A stretch of DNA of 13,056 bases, taken from contig JAEYSQ010000269.1 of NCBI GenBank assembly GCA_023434465.1, forward strand, positions 1-13,056, read 5' to 3'. Shown one piece after another: positions 6,592 to 13,039 of this stretch. The stretch is from Actinomycetes bacterium (GTDB lineage: Bacteria > Actinomycetota > Thermoleophilia > Solirubrobacterales > 70-9). The notes beneath the pieces were generated by a model. That model saw only the letters and a list, made by a program, of their open reading frames with translations, did no database searches and was not told the origin of the DNA. The first letter of the stretch is position 1. Each line of letters opens with the position of its first letter. The position numbers were made by a program, and so were the translations under genes.

Positions 6592-9500
6592 TGGTAGCGA
6601 ACCTCTTCCTGACGTTTGCGGATCATGATTAATTGGTCTCGCTGGGTGCCGCAGGGGCCGTAGTAGTTGAACCCGTAGGAAAGTTGCGCGTAGCCACCGA
6701 TCATGTGGGTGGGCTTCATCGAGATCCGGGTCAACGAGTTGTCGGTGCCACCTCGCTGCCCGGTCACTTCCGAGATCGGCACGTTCACGTGCCGGTCCTG
6801 GGAGTGATAGAAGAGCGCGATACCTTCGGGCACCCGGACCGAGACCGCGGCCCGGCAGGAAACGGCTCCGTGGGAGTTGTAGACCTCGAGCCAGTCGTTG
6901 TCTTTCACTTCGACCCGCTCGGCGTCCTTTTCCGAGATCCACATGACCGGTCCACCCCGAAACAGGGTCAACATGTGGAGGTTGTCCTGGAACTCGGAGT
7001 GGATCGACCATTTCGAGTGCGGGGTCAGGTAGCGCACCGTCACCTCGAGCTGGTCCGAGTCACCGTTCGTCTCCCCGCTCCTCGACACCTGGGCGGATCG
7101 GACCGGTGGCCGGTAGGCCGGCAGGCCCTCGCCCATGTCGAGCATCCAGGCGTGATCGACGTAGAAGCTCTGGCGGCCGGTCAAGGTCCGGAACGGGATC
7201 AGGTGTTCGATGTTCGTTGTGAACGGTGAGTAGCGCCGCTCCCGCGACTCGGAACCGGACCATTCAGCCGAGGCGTGAACCTTGCGTGGCTGGACCGAAA
7301 GGTCGGCGAAGTTGATCCGCTGGTCGATGTGTTCCTCGGATATCACGGTCAGGTCCTTGCCGGTCCTGGTACCGAGCGCTTTGAACGACTCGTTGGCGAT
7401 CCGTCCGTTGGTGGTACCGGAAAGCGAAAGGATCACCTCGGCCGCATCGATGTCGGTCTCGATTGCGGGGCGGCCGGACCCGGGACCTTCCCGCACGGTT
7501 CCGTTGCGCTTGCCGAGTTCCTCGACTTCGATCCCGGGTTTCCAGCTCACTCCCTTGGCGCCGATGCCGAGTTTCTCGACCAGCGGACCGAGCGCGTTCA
7601 TCTTCTCGCCCACCGCCGTGAAGTCCCGTTCGACTTCGATCAGTTTCGGCATGGTCTGCCCGGGGATCGGCTCGCACTCGCCAAGTTTCCAGTCCCGGAC
7701 CGCGCCCAGCGGCTGGGCGATTTCCTCCGGGGTGTCGTGGAGCAGCGGCGCGGTGACGATGTCGGTCCTGGTGTCGAGATGGCCGACCGCCAGTTCGGAA
7801 AACCGGTCGGCAATCAGGTTGAAGATGTCCCAGTCCGTTTTCGCTTCCCACGGCGGCGGAATCGCGGCGTTGAACGGGTGAACGAACGGGTGAAGGTCGG
7901 TCGAGGAAATGTCGTGCTTCTCGTACCAGGTCGCCGCAGGCAACACGACGTCCGAGTAAAGGCAGGAGCCGTTCATGCGGAAGTCGACGGTCATGAAAAG
8001 GTCAAGCTTGCCTTCCGGGGCCTCTTCGCGCCACTTGACGTCATCGGGCTGCCGCTCCGGGGGGCATTCCTCCGTCTGAACCGCATTGTCGGTGCCGAGC
8101 AGATGCTTGAGGAAGTACTCGTGGCCCTTGCTCGACGAGCCGAGCAGGTTGGCGCGCCACAAGTTCAGGATTCGCGGAAAGTTCGCCGGGTCGTCCGGGT
8201 CCTCGCAGGCGAAGCCGAGGCGGCCCGCCTTCAGTTCCTCCACCACGTAGTCGGCGGAGGACTTGCCGGCCGCCTTCGCCTCGTCGGCCAGGTCGAGCGG
8301 GTTACGATCCAGCGCGGGAGCCGACGGGGTCCAGCCCAGGCGGACCGCCTTCGCGTTCGCGTCGACGATGTGGGTGTGCTCGAACTTCGCGTCGCTGGCT
8401 GGCGAGGTGAACTCGTCGGGGCGCCGGGTCTCGTATCGCCACTGGTCGGTGGCCAGGTACCAGAACGGGGTCGCCGCCTGATGGCGGGGTGGCCGGTTCC
8501 AGTCGAGCGCGAAAGCAAGGGTCTGCCAGCCGGTGATCGGCCGTACCTTTTCCTGCCCGACGTAATGAGCCCAACCGCCGCCGTTGACTCCCTGACAGCC
8601 GCAGAACAGCAGCATCGAGAGAATGGCGCGATAGGTCTGGTCGGCGTGGTACCAGTGGTTGATCCCCGCGCCCATCACGATCATCGACCGACCGCGGGTC
8701 TTTTCCGCGCTCTCGGCGAACTCGCGTGCCACCTGCTCGCAGACTTCGGCCGAGACGCCGGTATGTTCGGCCTGCCAGGCGGGCGTGTAGGGCTCGGCCG
8801 GATCGTCGTAGTCGCGCGGCCAGACCCCGGGGAGGCCTTCGCGGGCAACTCCGTACTGGGCCAGTGCCAGGTCAAAGACGGTGGTGACCAGCTTGCCGCC
8901 GATCCGTCGGGCGGGAACCCCGCGGACCATCGTGGTGCCGCCTTCGGTTTCGCCCCCGTCGAACCGGGGCAGCGTCACCTCGACCAGTTCGTCGTGCGTC
9001 CCGAGCAGAGTGAGGGCCGGGTCGATGCCTTCGAGGTCGAGATTCCAGCGACCCTCCCCCTCCTCTCCCCAGCGGTCGCCGATCGACCCGTTCGGGACTA
9101 CCGGCTGGTTCGTGTTCGAGTCGATCAGAACGGTTTTCCACTCTGCGTTCTCATCGGTGTTGCCGAGGTCGGTGGCGCGCAACATGGTGCCCCCGTGGAC
9201 CGTGCCGTCGCTGTGATCCTCGAGTTCGACCAGGAACGGCAGGTCGGTGAACTGCCGCGCGTACTCCCCGAAGTACGGGGCCTGGCGATCGACGAAGAAT
9301 TCCTTGAGGATCACGTGGCCCATCGCCATCGCCAGGGCACCGTCCGTGCCCGCCGTGGCCGGCAGCCACTGGTCGGCGAACTTCGTGTTGCCGGCGTAGT
9401 CGGGCGAGACGACGATCGTCTTCTGGCCGCGGTACCGGGCCTCGGTCATGAAGTGGGCGTCCGGGGTGCGGGTCTGGGGAATGTTCGAACCCCACATGAT

Positions 9501-10253
9501 CAGGTAGGCCGCGTCCCACCAGTCGGCCGACTCGGGGACGTCGGTCTGATCGCCCCAGACCTGAGGAGAGGCCGGCGGCAGGTCGGCGTACCAGTCGTAG
9601 AAGCTGAGCGGAACGCCTCCGATCAGCGAGAGAAACCGGGTTCCCGCGGCGTAGGAGACCTGGGACATCGCCGGAATCGGACTGAAGCCGACTATGCGGT
9701 CGGGCCCGAACTTCTTGATCGTGTGGACATGCGCGGCAGCGGTCAGCTCGGTAACCTCGGCCCAACTGGCCCGGAGGAACCCGCCCTTGCCACGCCGGGA
9801 CTTGTATGCCCTGGCCTTTTCCGGATCCTCGACGATCGAGGCCCACGCTTCGACCGGATCGCCCAGCCGCTGGCGGGCTTCGCGGTACATCGCAAGGAGC
9901 TCGCCCCGAACGTAAGGAAATTTGGGCCTGAGTGGCGAGTACACGTACCAGGAAAAGGAGGCGCCGCGGGGACAGCCGCGGGGCTCGTAGTCCGGAGTCT
10001 CGCTGCCGTTTGAGGGGTAGTCGACCTGTTGGGTTTCCCAGGTGACCAGTCCGTCCTTCACGTGAATCTTCCAGGAACAGGAACCGGTGCAGTTGACCCC
10101 GTGAGTGGAGCGCACTACCCGGTCGTGCTGCCAGCGGTCCCGGTAGCCCTGCTCCCAGTCCCGGGGCCGTAGTGAGGTTTCACTCCAGCCTTCCTCCGAA
10201 CGTTCCGGCTTGAAGAACTGCCGGGCCCGGAGCAGGTTTCGCGATTCAGACAC
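6588..10253 (-). CDS. narG: Respiratory nitrate reductase alpha subunit (Mo-bisMGD catalytic subunit)
   Basis: NarG (1221 residues; E. coli 1247) reduces nitrate to nitrite at a molybdenum bis-MGD centre. It matches E. coli NarG along its whole length. The FS0 cluster ligands are His51, Cys55, Cys59 (STHGVNCTGSC) and Cys94 (PRGCPRG). The stretch SFYDWYADLPPASP holds Asp224, the equivalent of the Asp222 molybdenum ligand. Further landmarks are WGSNIPQTRTPDAHF, GINHWYH, the CLYSDVVLP stretch and the C-terminal THMIGGYAQLSYGFNYYG. There is no twin-arginine signal; RARQFFK at 9-15 is at most a vestige. The enzyme should therefore face the cytoplasm, as nNar enzymes do. The start is a GTG with only a weak GGAA upstream. 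It is the first gene of narGHJIK, after a 174-base gap. Confidence 0.97.
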   Translation of the reverse strand: MSESRNLLRARQFFKPERSEEGWSETSLRPRDWEQGYRDRWQHDRVVRSTHGVNCTGSCSWKIHVKDGLVTWETQQVDYPSNGSETPDYEPRGCPRGASFSWYVYSPLRPKFPYVRGELLAMYREARQRLGDPVEAWASIVEDPEKARAYKSRRGKGGFLRASWAEVTELTAAAHVHTIKKFGPDRIVGFSPIPAMSQVSYAAGTRFLSLIGGVPLSFYDWYADLPPASPQVWGDQTDVPESADWWDAAYLIMWGSNIPQTRTPDAHFMTEARYRGQKTIVVSPDYAGNTKFADQWLPATAGTDGALAMAMGHVILKEFFVDRQAPYFGEYARQFTDLPFLVELEDHSDGTVHGGTMLRATDLGNTDENAEWKTVLIDSNTNQPVVPNGSIGDRWGEEGEGRWNLDLEGIDPALTLLGTHDELVEVTLPRFDGGETEGGTTMVRGVPARRIGGKLVTTVFDLALAQYGVAREGLPGVWPRDYDDPAEPYTPAWQAEHTGVSAEVCEQVAREFAESAEKTRGRSMIVMGAGINHWYHADQTYRAILSMLLFCGCQGVNGGGWAHYVGQEKVRPITGWQTLAFALDWNRPPRHQAATPFWYLATDQWRYETRRPDEFTSPASDAKFEHTHIVDANAKAVRLGWTPSAPALDRNPLDLADEAKAAGKSSADYVVEELKAGRLGFACEDPDDPANFPRILNLWRANLLGSSSKGHEYFLKHLLGTDNAVQTEECPPERQPDDVKWREEAPEGKLDLFMTVDFRMNGSCLYSDVVLPAATWYEKHDISSTDLHPFVHPFNAAIPPPWEAKTDWDIFNLIADRFSELAVGHLDTRTDIVTAPLLHDTPEEIAQPLGAVRDWKLGECEPIPGQTMPKLIEVERDFTAVGEKMNALGPLVEKLGIGAKGVSWKPGIEVEELGKRNGTVREGPGSGRPAIETDIDAAEVILSLSGTTNGRIANESFKALGTRTGKDLTVISEEHIDQRINFADLSVQPRKVHASAEWSGSESRERRYSPFTTNIEHLIPFRTLTGRQSFYVDHAWMLDMGEGLPAYRPPVRSAQVSRSGETNGDSDQLEVTVRYLTPHSKWSIHSEFQDNLHMLTLFRGGPVMWISEKDAERVEVKDNDWLEVYNSHGAVSCRAAVSVRVPEGIALFYHSQDRHVNVPISEVTGQRGGTDNSLTRISMKPTHMIGGYAQLSYGFNYYGPCGTQRDQLIMIRKRQEEVRYQ

Positions 10254-10330
10254 CGATTGAAATTCCGGGACGAGTCAGACGGCAACTGCTCAACGGGACC
10301 AATTTTCCCTCCGTGACGGTTGGACTTCCT

Positions 10331-10351
10331 GCGGTCAACATAGTTGATCGC
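10331..10351. promoter_or_regulatory. 21-bp near-perfect palindrome upstream of narG (candidate operator)
   Basis: Arms GCGGTCAAC and GTTGATCGC surround the spacer ATA and pair at 8 of 9 positions. The element lies 77 bases before the narG GTG, in the only sizeable gap before the operon. On the minus strand it contains TATGTT, a TAnnnT-type -10 candidate, although I see no convincing -35 upstream. A dimeric regulator bound here would cover the candidate promoter. The arms do not fit an FNR site, because the TTGA-like half-sites point the wrong way. The regulator is unknown. Confidence 0.5.
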
Positions 10352-10411
10352 CAGGTCGCATAACCAGTAGTTCCCCGCAGAGTTCAGTGGCAATCTGCGA
10401 CCCCCGTCTGC

Positions 10412-10438
10412 ACGCCTCCGGGCGCGGTCAGGAGGCGT
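10412..10438 (-). terminator. Hairpin spanning the stop codon of the DJ-1/PfpI gene
   Basis: Perfect 8-bp arms ACGCCTCC and GGAGGCGT flank an 11-base loop that contains the TGA stop of the DJ-1/PfpI gene (10428-10430). No T-run follows on the minus strand, so this is not a classical intrinsic terminator. Its position between the regulator/enzyme pair and narG makes it a plausible terminator or transcript-end stabiliser, and it separates the two units. Confidence 0.45.
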
Positions 10439-11087
10439 CCCGATCGGCAAAAACAGCGGCGACTGTTTCGCGGATCTCCTTTGGTGCCTTTTCCGGTGAA
10501 CCGCTGTCGTGCGGCGGCTGGGGGTCGTATTCGATGCCGAGCTGGACCGCCTGTGCGACTTCGGGACCGTAGATCTCGGTCACCAGAGTCAAAGCCATGT
10601 CGATTCCGGCCGAGACTCCGGCGCCCGTTACGTACTTGCCGTCGAACACGACCCGCTCTTCGGCCGGCAGCGCCCCGAGGTCGGCGAGGGTCTCGCGGGC
10701 CAGCCAGTGGGTCGTTGCCGGACGATTGTCGAGCAGACCCGCAGCAGCGAGCAATAGTGCGCCAGTGCAGACCGAGGTCGTCCAGGTAGTCGTCTTGTCG
10801 ACCGCGCGGATCCAGTCGAGCAGAGGCTCGTGCGCGAGCAGATCGCGTGTTCCATAACCACCGGGCACGACGAGGATGTCCGCGCTGGTCACTTCCTCCA
10901 GGGACCGGTCAGCGACCATCGAGAGAGTGTCGGACTCGTTGCGATACGGCCCGGCCACCTCTCCCACGAACACGGATTCGATCCCGGGCACGGAGTTGAG
11001 CACTTCGTGTGGTCCGGTGACGTCGAGCGCCGTGAAGCGGTCGTAGAGCAGGTAGGCGACGAGCGTAGTTTCGTCCCTGCCCGTCAT
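10428..11087 (-). CDS. DJ-1/PfpI family protein, isonitrile hydratase-like
   Basis: This 219-residue cytoplasmic protein is a single class I glutamine-amidotransferase-like (DJ-1/PfpI) domain. Markers are TALDVTGPHEVL (19-30) with Glu28 in the usual acid position, ADILVVPGGYG (69-79), and the nucleophile elbow TSVCTGALLLAAAGLLD with Cys107, followed by ATTHW. This subgroup includes Pseudomonas isonitrile hydratase, which turns isonitriles into N-substituted formamides, but many members are uncharacterised, so the substrate is open. The C-terminal 35 residues are charged and outside the core. Its ATG follows the TGA of the GlxA-type regulator with no gap, so the two are co-transcribed and probably coupled. 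The regulator contains a related domain with the same elbow. Confidence 0.85.
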   Translation of the reverse strand: MTGRDETTLVAYLLYDRFTALDVTGPHEVLNSVPGIESVFVGEVAGPYRNESDTLSMVADRSLEEVTSADILVVPGGYGTRDLLAHEPLLDWIRAVDKTTTWTTSVCTGALLLAAAGLLDNRPATTHWLARETLADLGALPAEERVVFDGKYVTGAGVSAGIDMALTLVTEIYGPEVAQAVQLGIEYDPQPPHDSGSPEKAPKEIRETVAAVFADRDAS

Positions 11088-12197
11088 TCAGGCCTCGACC
11101 AGTTCGCTGCGAAAGCGTTCGCGGTACTCGGCGGGCGAGACGCCCAGTCGGCGGGAGAAGGCCCGGCGCATCGTCTCGGCGGTGCCGAAGCCGCACTGAA
11201 TCGCGATCTGGTCGATTGGCTGGGTCGGCCCTTCGAGCAGTTGGCGGGACCGTTCGACCCGCAATGTCTCGACGTAGGAGGCGGGGGTCATACCGGTCTC
11301 CTTGCGGAAGGCCCGGGCGAAGTTTCGGGGACTCATCAAGGCTCGTTCTGCCAGCGCCTCTACCCGCAGGTCGGCATCGAGATGGTCCGCCATCCAGAGC
11401 TGGAGCCCGCGCAGACCGGGCCTGACGGCCGGCGAAGAGACGTGAGAACTGAACTGGGCCTGGCCCCCGGGGCGTTTCAGGAAAAGGACCATCCAGCGGG
11501 CGACCTCGAGCGCTACCTGTTCACCGAGATCCTCCGCCACCATTGCCAGGGCGAGATCCATCCCGGCGGTCACTCCGGCCGAGGTCCAGACTCCACGATC
11601 CCGAATGAAGATCGGGTCCGAATCGACCTCGATATCGGGATAGCGGCGCGTGATCTCCGGGCAGATCGCCCAGTGACTGGTCACCCGGTGGCCGTCCAGC
11701 AAACCGGCTGCTGCCAGCAGCATCGCCCCGGTGCACACCGATGCGACCCGGCGCGAGTTCCGGGCGGCGTCGCGGATCCAAGCGACCAGATCTTCCGATT
11801 TCTCGGCTTCAAAAGCCCCCACTCCGCCGGCCACGATCAGCGTGTCGATCGGCCCGCGCAGATCAGTCAGCCGCTGGCCGGGCACGATCGAGTAGCCGCC
11901 GGTTCGAGTGGTCAGCGGTTCGATCTTTTCGGCCACGACGTCGACCTCGTAGGGGCGGGGGTTCTGGTCGGGCCGAGCCCCGGCCTCTGGGCCGGTGCTC
12001 CAGTAGCCGTCGCCATCACTCACCAATCCCGGGCTACCGGAAGATTGGATCAGGGCGTCACTCGGCCACTGGGCGAGGTCTTCGTGACGGGCCTGAACGA
12101 GGTCGTTGGTCACGCCGAATACCTCGGCTGGGCCGGTCAGATCGAGCGGCTGGATGCCCGGATAGGTGACGATGACGATGCGACGAACGGGAGGCAT
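11088..12197 (-). CDS. GlxA family transcriptional regulator (DJ-1/PfpI domain + AraC HTH)
   Basis: The protein has 369 residues from the ATG at 12197. An N-terminal DJ-1/PfpI-like domain (about 4-245) has PLDLTGPAEVF (17-27), TLIVAGGVGAFE and the elbow ASVCTGAMLLAAAGLLD with Cys155. A C-terminal AraC/XylS-type domain with two helix-turn-helices (about 268-365) includes LAERALMSPRNFARAFRKE and IDQIAIQCGFGTAETMRRAF. Such proteins (GlxA, FtrA, ArgR, CdhR, GbdR) usually activate catabolic genes in response to small nitrogen compounds. Unusual here are about 45 extra residues (roughly 32-80) between the GPAEVF strand and the next core strand. The upstream in-frame extension lacks family sequence, so I chose MPPVRR. 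The DJ-1 gene follows directly and is a likely target along with this gene itself. Confidence 0.9.
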   Translation of the reverse strand: MPPVRRIVIVTYPGIQPLDLTGPAEVFGVTNDLVQARHEDLAQWPSDALIQSSGSPGLVSDGDGYWSTGPEAGARPDQNPRPYEVDVVAEKIEPLTTRTGGYSIVPGQRLTDLRGPIDTLIVAGGVGAFEAEKSEDLVAWIRDAARNSRRVASVCTGAMLLAAAGLLDGHRVTSHWAICPEITRRYPDIEVDSDPIFIRDRGVWTSAGVTAGMDLALAMVAEDLGEQVALEVARWMVLFLKRPGGQAQFSSHVSSPAVRPGLRGLQLWMADHLDADLRVEALAERALMSPRNFARAFRKETGMTPASYVETLRVERSRQLLEGPTQPIDQIAIQCGFGTAETMRRAFSRRLGVSPAEYRERFRSELVEA

Positions 12198-12223
12198 GTA
12201 CCCATAGTGACCGTAATCGCCCC

Positions 12224-12248
12224 TGTCCGCAATGACCAATACCGGACA
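12224..12248. promoter_or_regulatory. Inverted repeat TGTCCG-N13-CGGACA upstream of the GlxA-type regulator
   Basis: Perfect 6-bp arms lie 19 bp apart centre to centre, 27 to 51 bases before the regulator ATG. That is a suitable place for an autoregulatory or promoter-proximal operator. Six-base arms can occur by chance, so this is a weak candidate. Confidence 0.3.
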
Positions 12249-12293
12249 AATCCTGCCAATCCGCTTTTTCGATCCAACCTGGCCCAACCATCA

Positions 12294-12342
12294 ACGGTGA
12301 CGCAGGTTTCGTACCGCCCCCGGTCAAGACCTGCGTCACCGT
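12294..12342. repeat. Perfect 14-bp inverted repeat with nested inner stem
   Basis: ACGGTGACGCAGGT (12294-12307) and ACCTGCGTCACCGT (12329-12342) are exact reverse complements around a 21-base loop. The loop itself holds ACCG-CCCC-CGGT (12313-12324), so a two-tier hairpin can form. It lies 68 to 117 bases past the stop of the 151-residue gene and about 97 to 145 bases before the GlxA-type regulator, both on the minus strand. It may be a terminator without a T-run, an attenuator in the regulator's leader, or a protein-binding site. No T-run follows on either strand. Confidence 0.7.
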
Positions 12343-12355
12343 CCCAATCACACCG

Positions 12356-12375
12356 AGCGGCCGATTTCGGCCGCT
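12356..12375 (-). terminator. GC-rich hairpin downstream of the 151-aa gene
   Basis: Perfect 8-bp arms AGCGGCCG and CGGCCGCT enclose a 4-base loop, 35 bases past the TAG of the 151-residue gene. It forms a tandem pair with the larger inverted repeat at 12294-12342. No T-run follows. High-GC actinobacteria often have such hairpin-only 3' ends, so termination is plausible but not shown. Confidence 0.45.
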
Positions 12376-12410
12376 GACGAAGTCCAGCGCCGTCCTGGAG
12401 GCTCCGGCGA

Positions 12411-12866
12411 CTAGTTGTCGGAGCCGATTCGGTCCCAGACGTAAAGCTCGACCGCCTCGTTGGCCAGTTCGAGCAAACGTTCAGGAGAGAGCCAGCCGAC
12501 GACCGTCTCGAGAGCGAGTTCTTCGGTCAGTCCGTCCTCAAGGACTTCTTCGCCACGGAAGCCGGCCGCAAGCTTGAGAGCTTCGCGCCGGTGCTCACCG
12601 AGCGAACCGAAGGCGCCCATCAGGAAATCCCGGTTTGGCACCGGCTGACCGAGATCCATCGAACCGTGCCAGGCGGCAAGCAGGGAGAGGTCATCCTGGT
12701 CGAGGTCCGCGAGTGCCCGGGCGTACTGCGCCTCGAGCTCGTCTTCGGGAATCTCGTCGACCCATGCACGCAGAGCCTCCCCGAGAATCTGGCGACGGGC
12801 TTCGCGGCCGACCGATTCGGAAATGACGTGAATCGCATCAGCCGGATCGACGAAACAGAGTGACAT
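12411..12866 (-). CDS. Hypothetical protein, 151 aa, acidic, mostly helical
   Basis: I do not recognise this protein. It is soluble-looking, with no signal peptide or membrane segment, rich in Glu, Asp, Leu and Ala, and probably almost all helical. An SVGREARRQILGEALRAW stretch (about 18-35) and an acidic run around 39-60 are its clearest features. It ends in an ELYVWDRIGSDN-like tail. Codon third positions are GC-rich like the neighbours. The ATG at 12866 has only a weak GAGG upstream, partly inside an 11-bp palindrome at 12869-12879. A TATCTT about 35 bases upstream of the start may be its -10 box. It is followed by two hairpins, so it is probably a single-gene unit. Confidence 0.65.
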   Translation of the reverse strand: MSLCFVDPADAIHVISESVGREARRQILGEALRAWVDEIPEDELEAQYARALADLDQDDLSLLAAWHGSMDLGQPVPNRDFLMGAFGSLGEHRREALKLAAGFRGEEVLEDGLTEELALETVVGWLSPERLLELANEAVELYVWDRIGSDN

Positions 12867-13039
12867 GAGAGGCCGCCTCGGGGTTGGTTACTCGGACAAC
12901 CACGAAGATAGAGATGCCACAGGACGCAAAAACTGTTGCAGAAACCCGCACTTTGCGGATCGGAAGAAGGAAAACGAAGCTTCCCGCATATCGCGAAGTG
13001 TCAGAAAACGATCGCCGCCCCCGACCGTAGAGTTGCCCC
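12867..13039. other. Intergenic region, probably divergent promoters
   Basis: This 173-base gap is less GC-rich than its surroundings. It contains TATCTT on the minus strand (candidate -10 for the 151-residue gene). It also holds a small perfect inverted repeat CCGCA-CTT-TGCGG (12946-12958) and a looser pair, CACTTTGCG (12949-12957) with CGCGAAGTG (12992-13000), matching at 8 of 9. Near the right end, TAGAGT (13028-13033) on the plus strand lies six bases before a GTG. I see no gene in it. Confidence 0.4.

Noticed and set aside
6592..7011. N-terminal extension of narH into narG
   Set aside because: The extension has no family similarity and lies inside narG. The GTG at 6591 gives VKIRAQ, which matches the known NarH N-terminus, and overlaps the narG stop by four bases.
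7275..10013. A 912-codon open frame on the plus strand, antisense to narG
   Set aside because: It lies wholly inside narG, whose protein matches the known family end to end. Long antisense open frames arise readily from GC-rich codon usage. The translated product is Arg/Gly/Val-rich with no recognisable domain.
6588..10253. Twin-arginine signal on NarG suggesting a periplasmic-facing enzyme
   Set aside because: Only RARQFFK is present, without the paired arginines or a hydrophobic stretch after it, so an exported NarG is not supported.
10331..10351. FNR/CRP-type binding site in front of narG
   Set aside because: An FNR site needs TTGAT-N4-ATCAA. Here the half-sites are in the opposite order with a 3-base centre, and there is no TGTGA/TCACA pair.
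12198..12287. Upstream start for the GlxA-type regulator
   Set aside because: The added 30 residues do not resemble the family, whose core begins with the beta strand right after MPPVRR. The stretch also carries the TGTCCG inverted repeat, more typical of a promoter region.
10830..12377. A 515-codon open frame on the plus strand, antisense to the DJ-1/GlxA pair
   Set aside because: It overlaps two well-supported genes and has no recognisable domain; it is the same GC-driven artefact.
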